Shown in pieces: positions 33,289-47,719 of a DNA stretch of 64,000 bases (positions are counted from its first letter, which is position 1; every line of letters begins with the position of its first letter). The DNA comes from Pseudoxanthomonas sp. NC8 (GTDB taxonomy: Bacteria > Pseudomonadota > Gammaproteobacteria > Xanthomonadales > Xanthomonadaceae). Made by a program: the position numbers and the translations under genes. The stretch lies in the NCBI GenBank assembly GCA_025232375.1, contig CP060419.1, forward strand, positions 2,913,001 through 2,977,000. Direction: 5' to 3'. Under the pieces are notes generated by a model, which saw nothing but the letters and a program-made list of their open reading frames with translations, did no database searches and was not told the DNA's origin.

Positions 33289-33884
33289 TCAGCCGCAGCG
33301 GCCGGCCGACACGTCCAGCACCGCGCTGTATTCCGGCAGGGGGCGCATCTGTCCCGCGGCCGCCTGCTTGTGCGCATCCTGCAGGTAGATCCGCACCTGG
33401 CGCTTACCGTCGCGCGCCAGCTCCTGTGCCACCGGCTTGCGCCAGACCTTCACCACCGCCTGCCGCCCCGGACAGCCTGCCTGCGGGACCTGCGTCTCGG
33501 TATTGAGGATCCAGCCGCCGGCCAGCGACGGCTTCGCCTGCGCGGCATCGACATAGCGCGCCCGCCCGCGCCTGGCAGTTCGGCGCGGTCTGTACCACCT
33601 GCATCCGGTAGGCCTGCGCGGCCTCGCCTGTGAACACGCCTTCCAGACGGGTGCAGGCTTCGGGGATCGTCCGCACCGTGTGCAGTGCACCCACCGCTTG
33701 CGGTGCGCCCGTTTGCGTGTGTTCGGCCCGGGGTGACTGCGCCCGCAGCGGCGAGGCCACCGCGATCGCGGCCACCAGTACTGCGAGCAGGACGGCCCTG
33801 GCGGAAAACCTCGACCTGGGTGCGTTGCGCCACGGCCGTGGTGCCGGGCCGGGAACGGGAGGCGGCGGATTGGCGGTCGGTCAC
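33289..33884 (-). CDS. membrane-anchored or exported protein of unknown function
   Basis: About 198 codons in three frames. Basic N-terminus (GTG 33884, [20 protein letters not shown]), a hydrophobic segment ([15 protein letters not shown]), then [36 protein letters not shown] and [20 protein letters not shown], ending [14 protein letters not shown]. The two Cys before and one Cys after GGWILNT suggest a disulfide-bonded periplasmic domain. Breaks near 33575 and 33800. Convergent with the preceding exported protein. Family not recognised. Confidence 0.6.
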
Positions 33885-34118
33885 GGGACCCGGATTCCAT
33901 ACAGGGGAACGGCGATCGTGTCACCCGTTCCATGAACAGCGTGTGGCCTTCGGCCATGGGCTGCGGTCATACTCGGCCTGCTCCAGGGATGTTGAACAGT
34001 GCGACGCGCCTCGGTTACGGGTCCGCTCCAGTGCTTCAGACCCAGTGCTCCGGACCATCCGCGTGTCCCTCCTGTTCACCCTCCACTGGGTGGCACCTAT
34101 CAACCTTGGGAGGGGTTC

Positions 34119-36147
<2,029 letters not shown>

Positions 36148-36168
36148 GTCATTGTTCCTGCTGGACCC

Positions 36169-36197
36169 GAAGCCCCGGCCATGCCGGGGCTTCGTCA
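36169..36197 (+). terminator. hairpin after hppA
   Basis: Perfect 11-bp stem (arm GAAGCCCCGGC, loop CAT) at 36169-36193 with only a weak T-rich tail. Placed 22 bases after the hppA stop. Confidence 0.7.
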
Positions 36198-36289
36198 TTC
36201 CGGCATGCCGGATCCGCGCTTTGTGCGGCGCAGCAGGCAAAGGCGTAAAATGCCTGCCCTCTTCAACCGCAGTTTCCACGGAGCAGCAG

Positions 36290-36823
36290 ATGGGCCTCGA
36301 TCAGGTCAATGCCGGGCGCAACCCGCCGGATGAAATCAACGTCGTCATCGAGATCCCCAAGGACTCCGAGCCGGTGAAGTACGAAGTCGACAAGGAAAGC
36401 GGCGCGATCTTCGTCGACCGCATCCTGTCCACCCCGATGCGCTATCCGTGCAACTACGGCTACGTGCCCAACACCCTGTGCGGCGACGGCGATCCGGCCG
36501 ACGTGCTGGTGGTGCTGCCGCTGCCGCTGATCCCCGGCTCGGTCGTGCGCTGCCGCCCGGTCGGCGTGCTGAAGATGACCGACGAGGCCGGCGGCGACGA
36601 GAAGATCCTCGCCGTGCCGGTGGCCAAGGTCTTCAACGGCTACGCCCACGTCGAGGACATCGATAAGGTCTCGCCGCACTGGCTGGAGCGCATCGGCCAC
36701 TTCTTCGAGCACTACAAGGACCTGGAGAAGGGCAAGTGGGTCAAGCTCGACGGCTGGGGCAACGCCGCCGAAGCCAAGCAGATCCTGCGCGATTCGATGC
36801 AGCGCGCGGCCGACAAGGCCTGA
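36290..36823 (+). CDS. ppa: inorganic pyrophosphatase (soluble, family I)
   Basis: Intact 178-residue cytosolic PPase. Metal/PPi site residues lie in [20 protein letters not shown] and the signature [31 protein letters not shown] follows. TAAAAT at 36246-36251 with TTGTGC 19 bases upstream is a possible promoter. One codon is probably altered: GATAAGG at 36662 (DIDKV for DIDQV, original CCAGG). The gene follows hppA after a terminator, so expression may be separate. Confidence 0.95.
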   Translation: MGLDQVNAGRNPPDEINVVIEIPKDSEPVKYEVDKESGAIFVDRILSTPMRYPCNYGYVPNTLCGDGDPADVLVVLPLPLIPGSVVRCRPVGVLKMTDEAGGDEKILAVPVAKVFNGYAHVEDIDKVSPHWLERIGHFFEHYKDLEKGKWVKLDGWGNAAEAKQILRDSMQRAADKA

Positions 36824-37034
36824 TGCGCACGGGGTGCCGGCCCAGGCCGGCGCCCGCGGCCGGCGGCCCCTGCGCTGCCGGCACGCAAAAGCGGAACTGG
36901 TGCACAGATCCGCACATCCGGGCGCCTGGGCTGCCGTCCGGCTCAACTCCCGAGGGTTGCGACCGATACCGTCTGCGAGCGCCCGGCATCCGCCGGTACA
37001 CGCCCGTTTCCGACTCGCCCTTTGGGAGGTTTCC

Positions 37035-38142
37035 GTGCGCATTCTGTTCATCGGCGATGACACCGTGTTCCCGCACTCGCTGGTGGAGCTGGTTTCCGAC
37101 CTCGGCGAGGACTGGGAAGTCGCGTGCTGCCCCGATGCCGGCACCGCCATGGCACGCGTGTCTTCCGAGCCGGTGGACGTGGTCGTGGTCGCGCCGACGC
37201 TGCCGGACATGCCCGCAGCCACCCTGCTCGGTAAGGTCCGCACCCTTCGCGCCGAGGCCTCGCGCGTTGCGGTGATCGACGGCATGCAGAGCACGGCGGC
37301 GCGGATCATCGGCATGGCGCACCGCTTCCTGCCCACGCCGCTCGCCCCGGAGATGCTGCTGGAATCCATCGGCAGCCTCGAGGAATTGCGTGAACTGCTC
37401 GACAACCCGAACCTGCGCGAGCGCATCGGCCGGGTCGAGCAACTGCCCTCGCCGCCGCAGCTGTACCTGCGCCTGATGAACGCGCTGGAGACCGACGAGC
37501 ACACCAGCGCCTCGGACATCGCGCAACTGGTCGCCGGCGACCCGGCGATCGCGGCCAAGGTGCTGCAGCTGTGCAACTCGGCCTATTTCTCCAACGGCCG
37601 CACCATCACCGACCTGCGCGCCGCGGTGACCCGCCTGGGCATCGCCACCCTGCGCGACCTGGTCATCCATGAGCGAGGTGTTCTCGCTGCCCGGCGCCTC
37701 CAGCGTGGACCGCACCGCGCTCCAGCAGCGCGCCCTGCTGGCCTCGCGCCTTACCAAGCGCATGCTGCCCGAATCCAGCGCCGAGCTCGGCGCCACCGCC
37801 GCGCTGCTGGCCGACATCGGCCTGCTGCTGCCCGGCGTGCGCGACGAGCGCGAGCCGGCCATCGACGGCGACGACCGCCCCGGCCACGCCGAGGCGGGTG
37901 CCTACCTGCTCGGCCTGTGGGGCCTGCCGATGCCGATCATCGAAGCGGTGGCGTTCCACCGCACGCCGTCGCGGTCGAGCACGCGCAGCTTCTGGGTCAC
38001 CGGCGCGGTGCACGTGGCGATGGCCCGGCGAGCCGGCGAAGAGCCCGACGAGGCCTACCTGTCGCGCACCGGCGTGCTGCCGCGACTGGGCGAATGGCGC
38101 GACTACGCCGAATCGCTGACCGCCTCGCCGATCATCGCCTGA
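37035..38142 (+). CDS. pseudo-receiver HDOD domain protein
   Basis: About 369 residues. N-terminal receiver-like domain (MRILFIGDDTVFPHSLVELV, VDVVVVAPTLPDMPAATLLG) in which the phosphoacceptor Asp after the third strand is Ala, although the acidic pair at GDD is kept. Then an HDOD domain (VEQLPSPPQLYLRLMNALET, SDIAQLVAGDPAIAAKVLQL, CNSAYFSNGR), a catalytically silent HD relative used in signalling and cell-cycle control. GTG 37035 has GGGAGG seven bases upstream. One frameshift near 37668. Confidence 0.82.
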
Positions 38143-38331
38143 CATCCAATCGGCCCTGCAGCCCAGCCCGGTTTTGGCAACAGGCACCGGCTCCTGCGGC
38201 CAGCGGTGCCCGATTGACCCGCCCTACCCGGTCATTCTCCCGCCGGGTGCCACGTGACGCAGGTCCGGTGCGGCGGGCGGCTACCTGCCGGGTTCAGCGC
38301 CCCGCCGACCGGTGCTGCGTGGTCAGCCCTA

Positions 38332-38976
38332 TCAGGGCGCGAGACCATAAAGGTGCAGGTACATGACCCCGGCGAACTGGGCGAGCATGGCCAGTGCGCG
38401 CGCCTGCGGCAGCACCGGTACCACGTCGCTCAGGCCCACGCCGGAGAGCAGGCTGAAGCTCAGGTACAGCAGTTCCATCCAGGTGCGTTGCGGGCCTTCG
38501 GTAACGGCCACGAAGCTGCCCGGATTGACGATCTGGCAGACCGAAAAGGCGAAGGCGAACGCCCAGGCCAGCAGGGTGAACGTCGCCCCGGCGGCGTACA
38601 GCTCGTCGCGCGTCACCTCGTGGTCTTCCAGCATGTACGCGGTCAGGCTGATGGCGGTGTAGAAATACAGCAGGCTTTCCAGCGCCTGTGCCATTGCGGT
38701 CAACGCCGGCTTGCCGAGCGCAGCCGCGGCGATCGACAGCAGCACCGCCGGCAGCGCCAGGCACCACGCCACCCAGCTCAACGCAGGGCTGCGCTTGACC
38801 ACCCACACCGCCAGCAGCAGGACCACGATGCCGAACGCCCCGAACAGCGCGCGCCCGGCCGTGGCCTGTTCCATGACCGGATACAGCAGCACGCCCAGCA
38901 GTTGGACGGCCAGCAGCAGCGCCGACGGGTGCCGGCGCACCCTCACCATCCAGCGCAGTGGCGAGAACGCTCCCAT
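38332..38976 (-). CDS. ion-channel-like membrane protein with degenerate selectivity filter
   Basis: Intact 214-residue membrane protein with about six helices (for example LFGAFGIVVLLLAVWVV, LSWVAWCLALPAVLLSIAAA). The C-terminal part (MELLYLSFSLLSGVGLSDVV, then ARALAMLAQFAGVMYLHLYG) matches the pore and last helix of the two-helix potassium channel fold (Ion_trans_2). The filter TxGYGD reads SGVGLSD, so potassium selectivity is doubtful. Starts 3 bases after the stop of the small membrane gene upstream, so the two form an operon. Confidence 0.75.
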   Translation of the reverse strand: MGAFSPLRWMVRVRRHPSALLLAVQLLGVLLYPVMEQATAGRALFGAFGIVVLLLAVWVVKRSPALSWVAWCLALPAVLLSIAAAALGKPALTAMAQALESLLYFYTAISLTAYMLEDHEVTRDELYAAGATFTLLAWAFAFAFSVCQIVNPGSFVAVTEGPQRTWMELLYLSFSLLSGVGLSDVVPVLPQARALAMLAQFAGVMYLHLYGLAP

Positions 38977-38979
38977 GGC

Positions 38980-39144
38980 TCAGCCGAAGTGCTTGAACAG
39001 GGCGTAGTAGACGACGTAGATCCAGCCGAGGATGCCGTGGACGATCACCCAGAACAGCGACTTGTTCGCCGTCCAGGACAGGGTGATCGCCGGGGCCGTG
39101 CCGAAGCCGACGCCTGCCTTGACCACGTTGCTGCCTGTGCTCAT
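38980..39144 (-). CDS. small single-pass membrane protein
   Basis: 54 residues: a polar, Gly-rich start (MSTGSNVVKAGVGFGTAPAI), then one hydrophobic helix (SLFWVIVHGILGWIYVVYYA) and a short basic tail. It is only 3 bases upstream of the degenerate channel gene. The sequence is well formed in its frame and has protein-like composition unlike the chance frames around it. Function unknown; a channel accessory subunit is possible by position only. Confidence 0.65.
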   Translation of the reverse strand: MSTGSNVVKAGVGFGTAPAITLSWTANKSLFWVIVHGILGWIYVVYYALFKHFG

Positions 39145-39230
39145 CGCCACTCCCCGCCGGTGCTGGTACTGCGGCGACGATAGCGCATCGCCGCCACGGC
39201 CTGCAGGGCCGCGGCGGCACCGCGCCCGGC

Positions 39231-41356
<2,126 letters not shown>

Positions 41357-41458
41357 ATTAGACAGGCAAATGCCCGGCCATGCCAGCCCGGCCGACCATC
41401 GGTAAGGCGGGGCACGGCCCGCGCGGCGGCCTCCCCTCCGCCACGCGGGCACGCGCCC

Positions 41459-43313
41459 CTATTCGAGCGTGTAGCCGATCCGGAAGCCGCCCCAGTGGCG
41501 GCCGTCCACGTACACCGGTACCGACAGGTCGAACATGATCTGGCCGGTGTCGCGGCGATACACCTGCAGCCGGTAGGGGTCGGTGTGCGCGCCGACGCTG
41601 CGGCCGACCCGGTCGGTGAAGATCCGCTTGGTGCGGTTGCCGACTAAGGTCCCTGGCGCGGTCGCCGGTGAGCGGCTGGCTGAAGCGCTGGTTGTGGGTG
41701 GGCACGTAGCCGTCCGGGTTCGCGCAGATCGCGAACACTATCCACGGTTCGGCCGCGGCCAGCGGCTCCTGCAGCGGCGGCAGCAGTTCGTCGCACAATT
41801 CATCGAAACTGGTGCGGTGCTTGGGCGGGTCGATGCCGGGGATCGCGGTGTAATCGCGCGCAAACAGGGCTTCGACGCCGATCTCGCGGCGGGCCACCGC
41901 CTGTGCCAGCGCCCGGCCGATGCCTGCCGCGCCGGTCTCGGCCAGCGCGCGCACGCGGGCGTGGCGCGCCTGGCGCATCGGATCGGAAGGCAGCCGGAAC
42001 AGGCCGACGCAGTCGTGCAGGGTGGACACGCCGCGGCCCAGCGCCTCGCTCAGTTCGGCCACGTGCGCGGCATGCTCCAGGTTGCTGCGGCCCAGCAGTA
42101 CCACCTGCTCCACGGCCTGGTCGATCGCGACCACTTCCTCGCCCTGCGTGGCGATGCGCCGGGCAACCGAGTCCATGGCGGCGCCCGCCCCGGTAAGGGG
42201 ACTGGCCGATGTCGTCGAGCACCTGCCCGGTCTGCCGCGCCGAGGCGGCGCTCTGGCCCAGCGCCTCGACGGTACTGCCGATGATCGCGCGCACGTCACG
42301 CGCGGCGCTGGCGGTGCGCTCGGAAAGCCGGCGGATCTCGGCGGCCACCACGGCGAAGCCGCGACCGGCCGCGCCGGCGTGCGCGGCCTCGATGCTGGCG
42401 TTGATCGAAAGGATGTTGGTCTGGAAGGCGACCGAGTCGATCACCTCGATGACCTCGCCGGCGCGGGCCGAGCGCTGCTCGACCTCGGCCATCGCCGCGG
42501 CCAGCGCCTGCGCGGCCTCGGCGCCACGGCGGGCATCGTCATCGGCGCGACCGGCGGCGGCCCGCACCCCGTCCAGTTCGCCGCGCACGCCCTGCAGGTC
42601 CTGCAGCAGGCGGCGGGTGGCGGCCTGCACCGATTCCGGGGCGCCGGGCTCAGCCCGCGACTGGCTGGCCAGTTCATCATTCTCCTCGACCACCTTGGGG
42701 ACTTCGGCGGCCAGCTGCACCGACAGCGCGACCGCCTGGCGCAGCGCTTCGGCCAGGTTGCCGAACCCGGCCGTCAGGCGGCGCCCCGCGGCGGTGTCGA
42801 CCTGTTGCGCCGGCACGTCCAGCGCCAGGTCGCAGGCGGCCAGCGCATCGTTGGCCAGGGCCAGCAACTCGCGCTCGCCGGCGGCCTCGGTAAGGCGCCG
42901 CGCCAGCGGCCACAGCAGCGGATGCGCGGGCTGGGCGAGGTCGCCGCCGGCCAGGTGCGCGACCTCGCGCAGCCACGTCGCGGTCTCGGCGTGCGGCAGG
43001 GACAGCAGCCAGCCGTCGCCCGCCTCCTCGCGCTGGTAGCGCACGCGGCGTGCCGGATCGCTGCCCGGCGCCGCCCACACGCCTTCGCTGCCGGCCAAGT
43101 CGGTCGGCTCCAGCCCCCACAGGCAGTCGCGGGCGTTTGCCGGCAACTGCGCGGACCCAGGCCCAGCAGGCCACGGGCTGCCCGGTTGGCGGCCAGCAGG
43201 CGGCCGTCGGCGGCCAGCCGCAGCAGGGCCACGGGCGCGTCGGGCAAGCCGGCAGGCGCCGTGGCGACGGCCGCGATGGCCGCTTCCACAGCCACCGGTT
43301 CGATGATCGACAT
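41459..43313 (-). CDS. soluble methyl-accepting chemotaxis protein with C-terminal sensor
   Basis: About 618 codons, no membrane helix. The N-terminal PAS-like region ([20 protein letters not shown]) is followed by helical linkers and the MCP signalling tip ([60 protein letters not shown]). After the signalling domain comes a further globular domain ([40 protein letters not shown], ending [15 protein letters not shown]) that resembles a Cache-type sensor. Frameshifts near 43155, 42195-42205 and 41650. It lies upstream of the thiC leader region and probably has its own promoter. Confidence 0.85.
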
Positions 43314-43499
43314 GGACGCTCCTCTCCCGCTCCAGGCAGAGGAAATAGCGGCCGCCTGGACCGGAAACTGAAGCCATCCGGCACGGCGCCGGCCCGCCGG
43401 TGCCGCATGGGAGCGGCGATAAACGATCGCGTCGCAGCCCGGCTGCACGCCGGCCCTGCCTTGCGTCGCGGCCGGCGGGCGTCGCGGCCGCACCCCGGT

Positions 43500-44931
43500 T
43501 CACGGCACCGCGTGCACCGCGCGGGCGTGGTCGGAGACGATCCGCAGGGTCGATGCGTCGCTGTCGAACAGCGAGAACAGGCCCTGCGCCTCCTGCGGCG
43601 GGTCGCCGGTGAATGGATCGCCGGGTGCCCACATCCAGTCGGCATTGGTGGTCCGGCCGCGACCGCCCCGGGCCCAGAAGTTGGAGCCGGCGATGGCGTC
43701 GCCGGCCTGCATGCGCTCGAGCACGCGCGCGTACACACCGCCTGGTAGAAGCGGTCGCGCGCCACGACGCCTGAATCCGGCGAATAGGCGCCCTGGTCGC
43801 GGTTGAGCCCGAACTCGGACAGCACGATCGGCTTGCCCAGCTTGCCGGCCACGTCGATGTGCCGGTCGATGTAGTCCAGCGAAGTCTTCAGGCCCGATTG
43901 AGCGCGCGGCCGGATCCTTGTGGTCGATCCAGCTCCAGTTGGACGGCCACAGGTGGAAGGTCAGGTAGTCGACGTTGGGCGTGCTGTGCGCGCGGACGTA
44001 CAGCGCCATGTCCCCCGCCGAACCCTTCTCGCCCTCGCTGCCGGTGCTGACCAGCTGCTTCGGCGCCAGCCCGTGGATGTAGCCGGCGGTCTCGTCGATC
44101 CAGCGCACGTAGACGTCGGCGTTGGCATGCCCGTCGGCGTCGCTGCCCGGCCGCGGTTCGTTGGCCAGCCGCTAAGGACATCACGGTCGGGTCGTCGACG
44201 TAGGCCTTGCCGGTGATGCTGTTGGTGCGGCCGACCACGGTGCGGATCGCATCGCGGTACCGCGGCCTGCGCCTCGGGGATGGCGTAGAAGCGCGCCGAG
44301 TTCTGCATGAACCCGTTCCAGTCGCCGGTCAGGTCCGGGTCGTGCTCGGACACCGAACCGCCGGTCGCCCAGGCCACGTACTGCGACATGCCACCGGACC
44401 ACTGCCAGAAGTTGTTGAGGTAGAGCACGGCCTTCATGTCGCGCTTGGCCATCTCCGCGAGCAGGTAGTCCAGGCCCTGCAGCAGCTGTTCGTCGTACTT
44501 GCCCGGCTCGCCCATGATCGCCGGGCGCACGCCGCGCTTGAAGCCGCTGGCTTCGGACATCGCCAGCACGCGCAGGTTGTCGATCCCGGCGGCCTTGAGC
44601 TGGTCCAGTTCGGCGCGCAGCCGCTCGCGATCGCCCGCAGCGTCCGGTGCGCCGGGTAGGCGCCGTACCAGAAGTTGGCACCGGCAAAGCGGTAGGGCTT
44701 GCCGTCGAGGACGAAGCCGGAGCCCTGCACCTGGACGAAGCCCGACTGCCGCACCGGCTCGGACGCATCGTCCGCGGTGGCTGCAACAGGCGTGGCGCCG
44801 GCCGGTGCGGCAGCGGCAGCGGCCGGCTCCGGCTTGCCGGAACAGGCGGCCAGCATGCAGGCCAGCGACAGCACACACAAAACCTTCAGGCGGCCGAGAC
44901 CGTTCGCCCAGTTCATTGCAGACACGCGCAT
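43500..44931 (-). CDS. GH5 endo-1,4-beta-mannanase-like lipoprotein
   Basis: About 477 codons. Lipoprotein signal [11 protein letters not shown], then an Ala/Pro-rich linker and a catalytic (beta/alpha)8 domain: [40 protein letters not shown], the acid/base Glu in [30 protein letters not shown] and the nucleophile Glu in [11 protein letters not shown]. The pattern fits mannan endo-1,4-beta-mannosidases of family GH5. It is expected to be surface- or periplasm-anchored and to attack plant or yeast mannans. Breaks near 43740, 43905, 44172 (CTAAGG for CCAGG at SWRLANEP), 44262 and 44637. Confidence 0.86.
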
Positions 44932-45056
44932 GATCGGATTCCCCGTCTGGTCAGCCCGCGCTTCCACGCGGATCGCGCGCACGGTACACGCTGCGGGCAC
45001 GCATGTGCACAGCGCATACCCGCTATTCCATGCGCCGGGTGCCGGCACCGCTCGGC

Positions 45057-46767
45057 TCAATAGCCTGCGGCCTGCCCGTCCTTGCGGCTTTCCGATGCGC
45101 CGAAATACACGCCGCTGTCCGGATCGCGCAGGATCGCCTGGTAGCCGCCGTACGGGCCGTCGGCGAAGACGACGCGATGGCCCTTGCGCATCAGCGCGCG
45201 CACCGTCTCGTAGGGATACCCGGTTTCGAGGTTGACCTCGCCGCCGTCGGCCATCGCCGTGGCCTGCCCGGTCGGCTCGGTCGAGCCCTCGTGCTGGATG
45301 CGCGGCGCGTCGCCGGCCTCCTGCAGGTTCATGCCGAAGTCGACCAGGTTCATCACGATCTGCACGTGGCCCTGCGGCTGCATCGCCCCGCCCATCACGC
45401 CGAAACTGGCCCACGGCTTACCGCCTTTGGTGATGAAGGCCGGGATGATGGTCTGGAACGGGCGCTTGCCGGGCGCGTAGCTGTTCGGATGCCCGTCCTG
45501 CAGCACGAACATCTCGCCGCGGTCCTGCAGGATGAAGCCCAGTCCCGGCGGCGCCATGCCGCTGCCCATGCCGCGGTAGTTGGACTGGATCAGCGAGACC
45601 ATCATGCCGTCGGCATCGGCGGTGGTCAGGTAGATGGTGTCGCCTTCCTCCAGCTGCTTCGGCGTGCCGGGCTGCACCACCTGCAACGCCTTGTCCATCG
45701 AGATCAGCTGGCGGCGTTGCGCGGCATATTCCTTCGACACCAGCTTCGCCACAGGCGCCGGCTGGAATGCCGGATCGGCGTAGAAGCGGGCGCGGTCGGC
45801 GAAGGCCAGCTTCTTGGCCTCCACGAACAGATGCACGTGTTCGGGCGAGCCGAACGCGACCTTCGAGAAGTCGTAGCCCTCCAGCACGTTGAGCATCTGC
45901 AGCGCGGCGATACCCTGGCTGTTGGGCGGCAGCTCCCACACGTCGTAGCCGCGGTAGTTGGTCGACACCGGCTCGACCCACTCGCCCTGGTGCGCGGCCA
46001 TGTCCTCGTAGCTCAGGAAACCGCCGTTGGCGCGGAAATAGGCGTCGATGGCGCGCGCGATGTCGCCCTTGTAGAACGCGTCGCGACCGCCGTCGGCGAT
46101 CTTCTGCAAGGTGTCAGCCAGGTTCGGGTTCTTCCACAGCTCGCCCTTGCGCGGGGCGCGGCCGTCGATGGTGAACTGCTCCCTGAAGCCCGGGTACTGC
46201 GACAGCCGCGGCACCGAGCGGTCCCAGTAGTAGGCGATCACCTCGTGCACCGGATGGCCTTCGCGCGCGTAGCGGATCGCCGGGGCCAGGTCGTCGTTGA
46301 TCGGCAGCCGGCCGAAGCGGCCATGCAGCGCGAACCAGCCGTCGACCGCACCGGGTACCGACACCGGCAGCGGGCCGGTGGGCGGGATGTCCTTCAGCCC
46401 GCGGCGCTGGAACTCGGTAAGGCTCAGCGACTTCGGCGAGCGGCCCGAGCCGTTGTAGCCATACAGCTTCTTCGTCTTGGGATCCCAGACGATGGCGAAA
46501 AGATCGCCGCCCACGCCATTGCCGGTCGGTTCCATCAGCCCCAGCGCGGCGTTGGCGGCGATCGCCGCATCGACCGCCGAACCGCCCCGCTTCATCACGT
46601 CCAGTGCGACCTGGGTGGTAAGGGGATGCGAGGTCGCCGCCATCGCGTGCGGGGCGATGACTTCCGAGCGCGTGGCGAACAGCTCGCCGGTGACACGGTC
46701 GGCGGCGGGCGCGGCGGCCGCCAGCAGCAGCGCGGCGCAGGCCAGGGGAACTACGGAACACGGACAT
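45057..46767 (-). CDS. ggt: gamma-glutamyltransferase family protein
   Basis: About 570 residues, exported. Basic start and hydrophobic core (AALLLAAAAPA), then AATSHPLTTQVALDVMKRGG, SAVDAAIAANAALGLMEPTG, GVGGDLFAIVWD, and the catalytic Thr in GDTIYLTTADADGMMVSLIQ, where autocleavage separates the subunits. The C-terminal part (FGVMGGAMQPQGHVQIVMNL) is the usual oxyanion segment. It cleaves gamma-glutamyl compounds such as glutathione in the periplasm. One frameshift near 46748 in the signal peptide; the mature protein is intact. Confidence 0.9.
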
Positions 46768-46881
46768 GGCTGTCGAACACCGGGATGGGATCGCGGGAAG
46801 ATAGCCGATCACCGCCGGCGGCAGGCGCCACGCCGGTCGCGGACTGCGCCACCAGCCACGGCTCGTGGCCGGCGGACGATG

Positions 46882-47714
46882 TCACTGGGGCAGCGGCGGT
46901 GGAACGAATTGCACCGCATCGCCGAATTCGGGCCAGCCCGCGCGCAGCGCCGCCATGACTGACGTGTCCCGTGCGTGCGCCTCCAGCAGCCAGCTGGCGA
47001 CGGCATCGCACGGCACCTCACCCTGCCCGCGGCACAGCAGGGGGCTGGCGGAATGGGGTCCGAACGCCACAGCTCGCGCACCCCGGCCGGCCGCGCGGCA
47101 TCGTAGACATCGGCCGCCAGCGCGGCGACATCGGCACGCCCTTCGACCAGCGCCTGAAGTGCGGCCGCATGCGAGCCGGCGTACTCCCGCGAGGCGAAGG
47201 CCGATCCCGCATCCAGGCCCAGTACCTGCAACTGCCCGGCCGGAACGAAACCGCCGGACGCCGAATCCCGGCCCACCAGCATAAGGCGCGACTGCGCGGC
47301 GGCCTGGCGCTGCAGGACCTCGATCGAATCGATCTCCGTGCGCGCGACGATCACCGCGCGATAGCGATCGGCCTGCGCCGCCGGCACGGCCGGCACCGGC
47401 AGGGCGACGATGCCTTCCGAGCCCGGACGGGCCTGCAGGTAGCCGTGCAGGTTCGGGACCGCCACGTCGACCGTGCCGTCGCGCAGCGCCTCGACCAGCG
47501 CCGTCGGCGACGCCAGCACCCGCACCTGCACCGGATGTCCGCTGCGGTCGGTAAGGTAGTCGGCCAGCGGCTGGATCGCTGCAGCGCGATCACGCGCCGG
47601 ATAGGCATAGGTGGCGACCACCCACGGCCCGTCGCCGGCAGCCGTTGCCACCGACGACGCCAGCAGCAGCACCGGCATCGCCAGGCACATGGAACGACGT
47701 TGCCGGACGCTCAC
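46882..47714 (-). CDS. PhnD/SsuA-like periplasmic substrate-binding protein
   Basis: About 277 codons. Start GTG 47714 gives a good signal peptide (MSVRQRRSMCLAMPVLLLAS) ending ATAA. Core: WVVATYAYPARDRAAAIQPL, ADYLTDRSGHPVQVRVLASP, ALRDGTVDVAVPNLHGYLQA, SHAAALQALVEGRADVAALA, the pattern of phosphonate/phosphite-type binding proteins. No ABC permease or ATPase is next to it, so it may be a sensor-associated orphan. One frameshift near 47050. ATG 47690 is an alternative but gives a poor signal peptide. Confidence 0.78.
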
Positions 47715-47719
47715 CCGGA

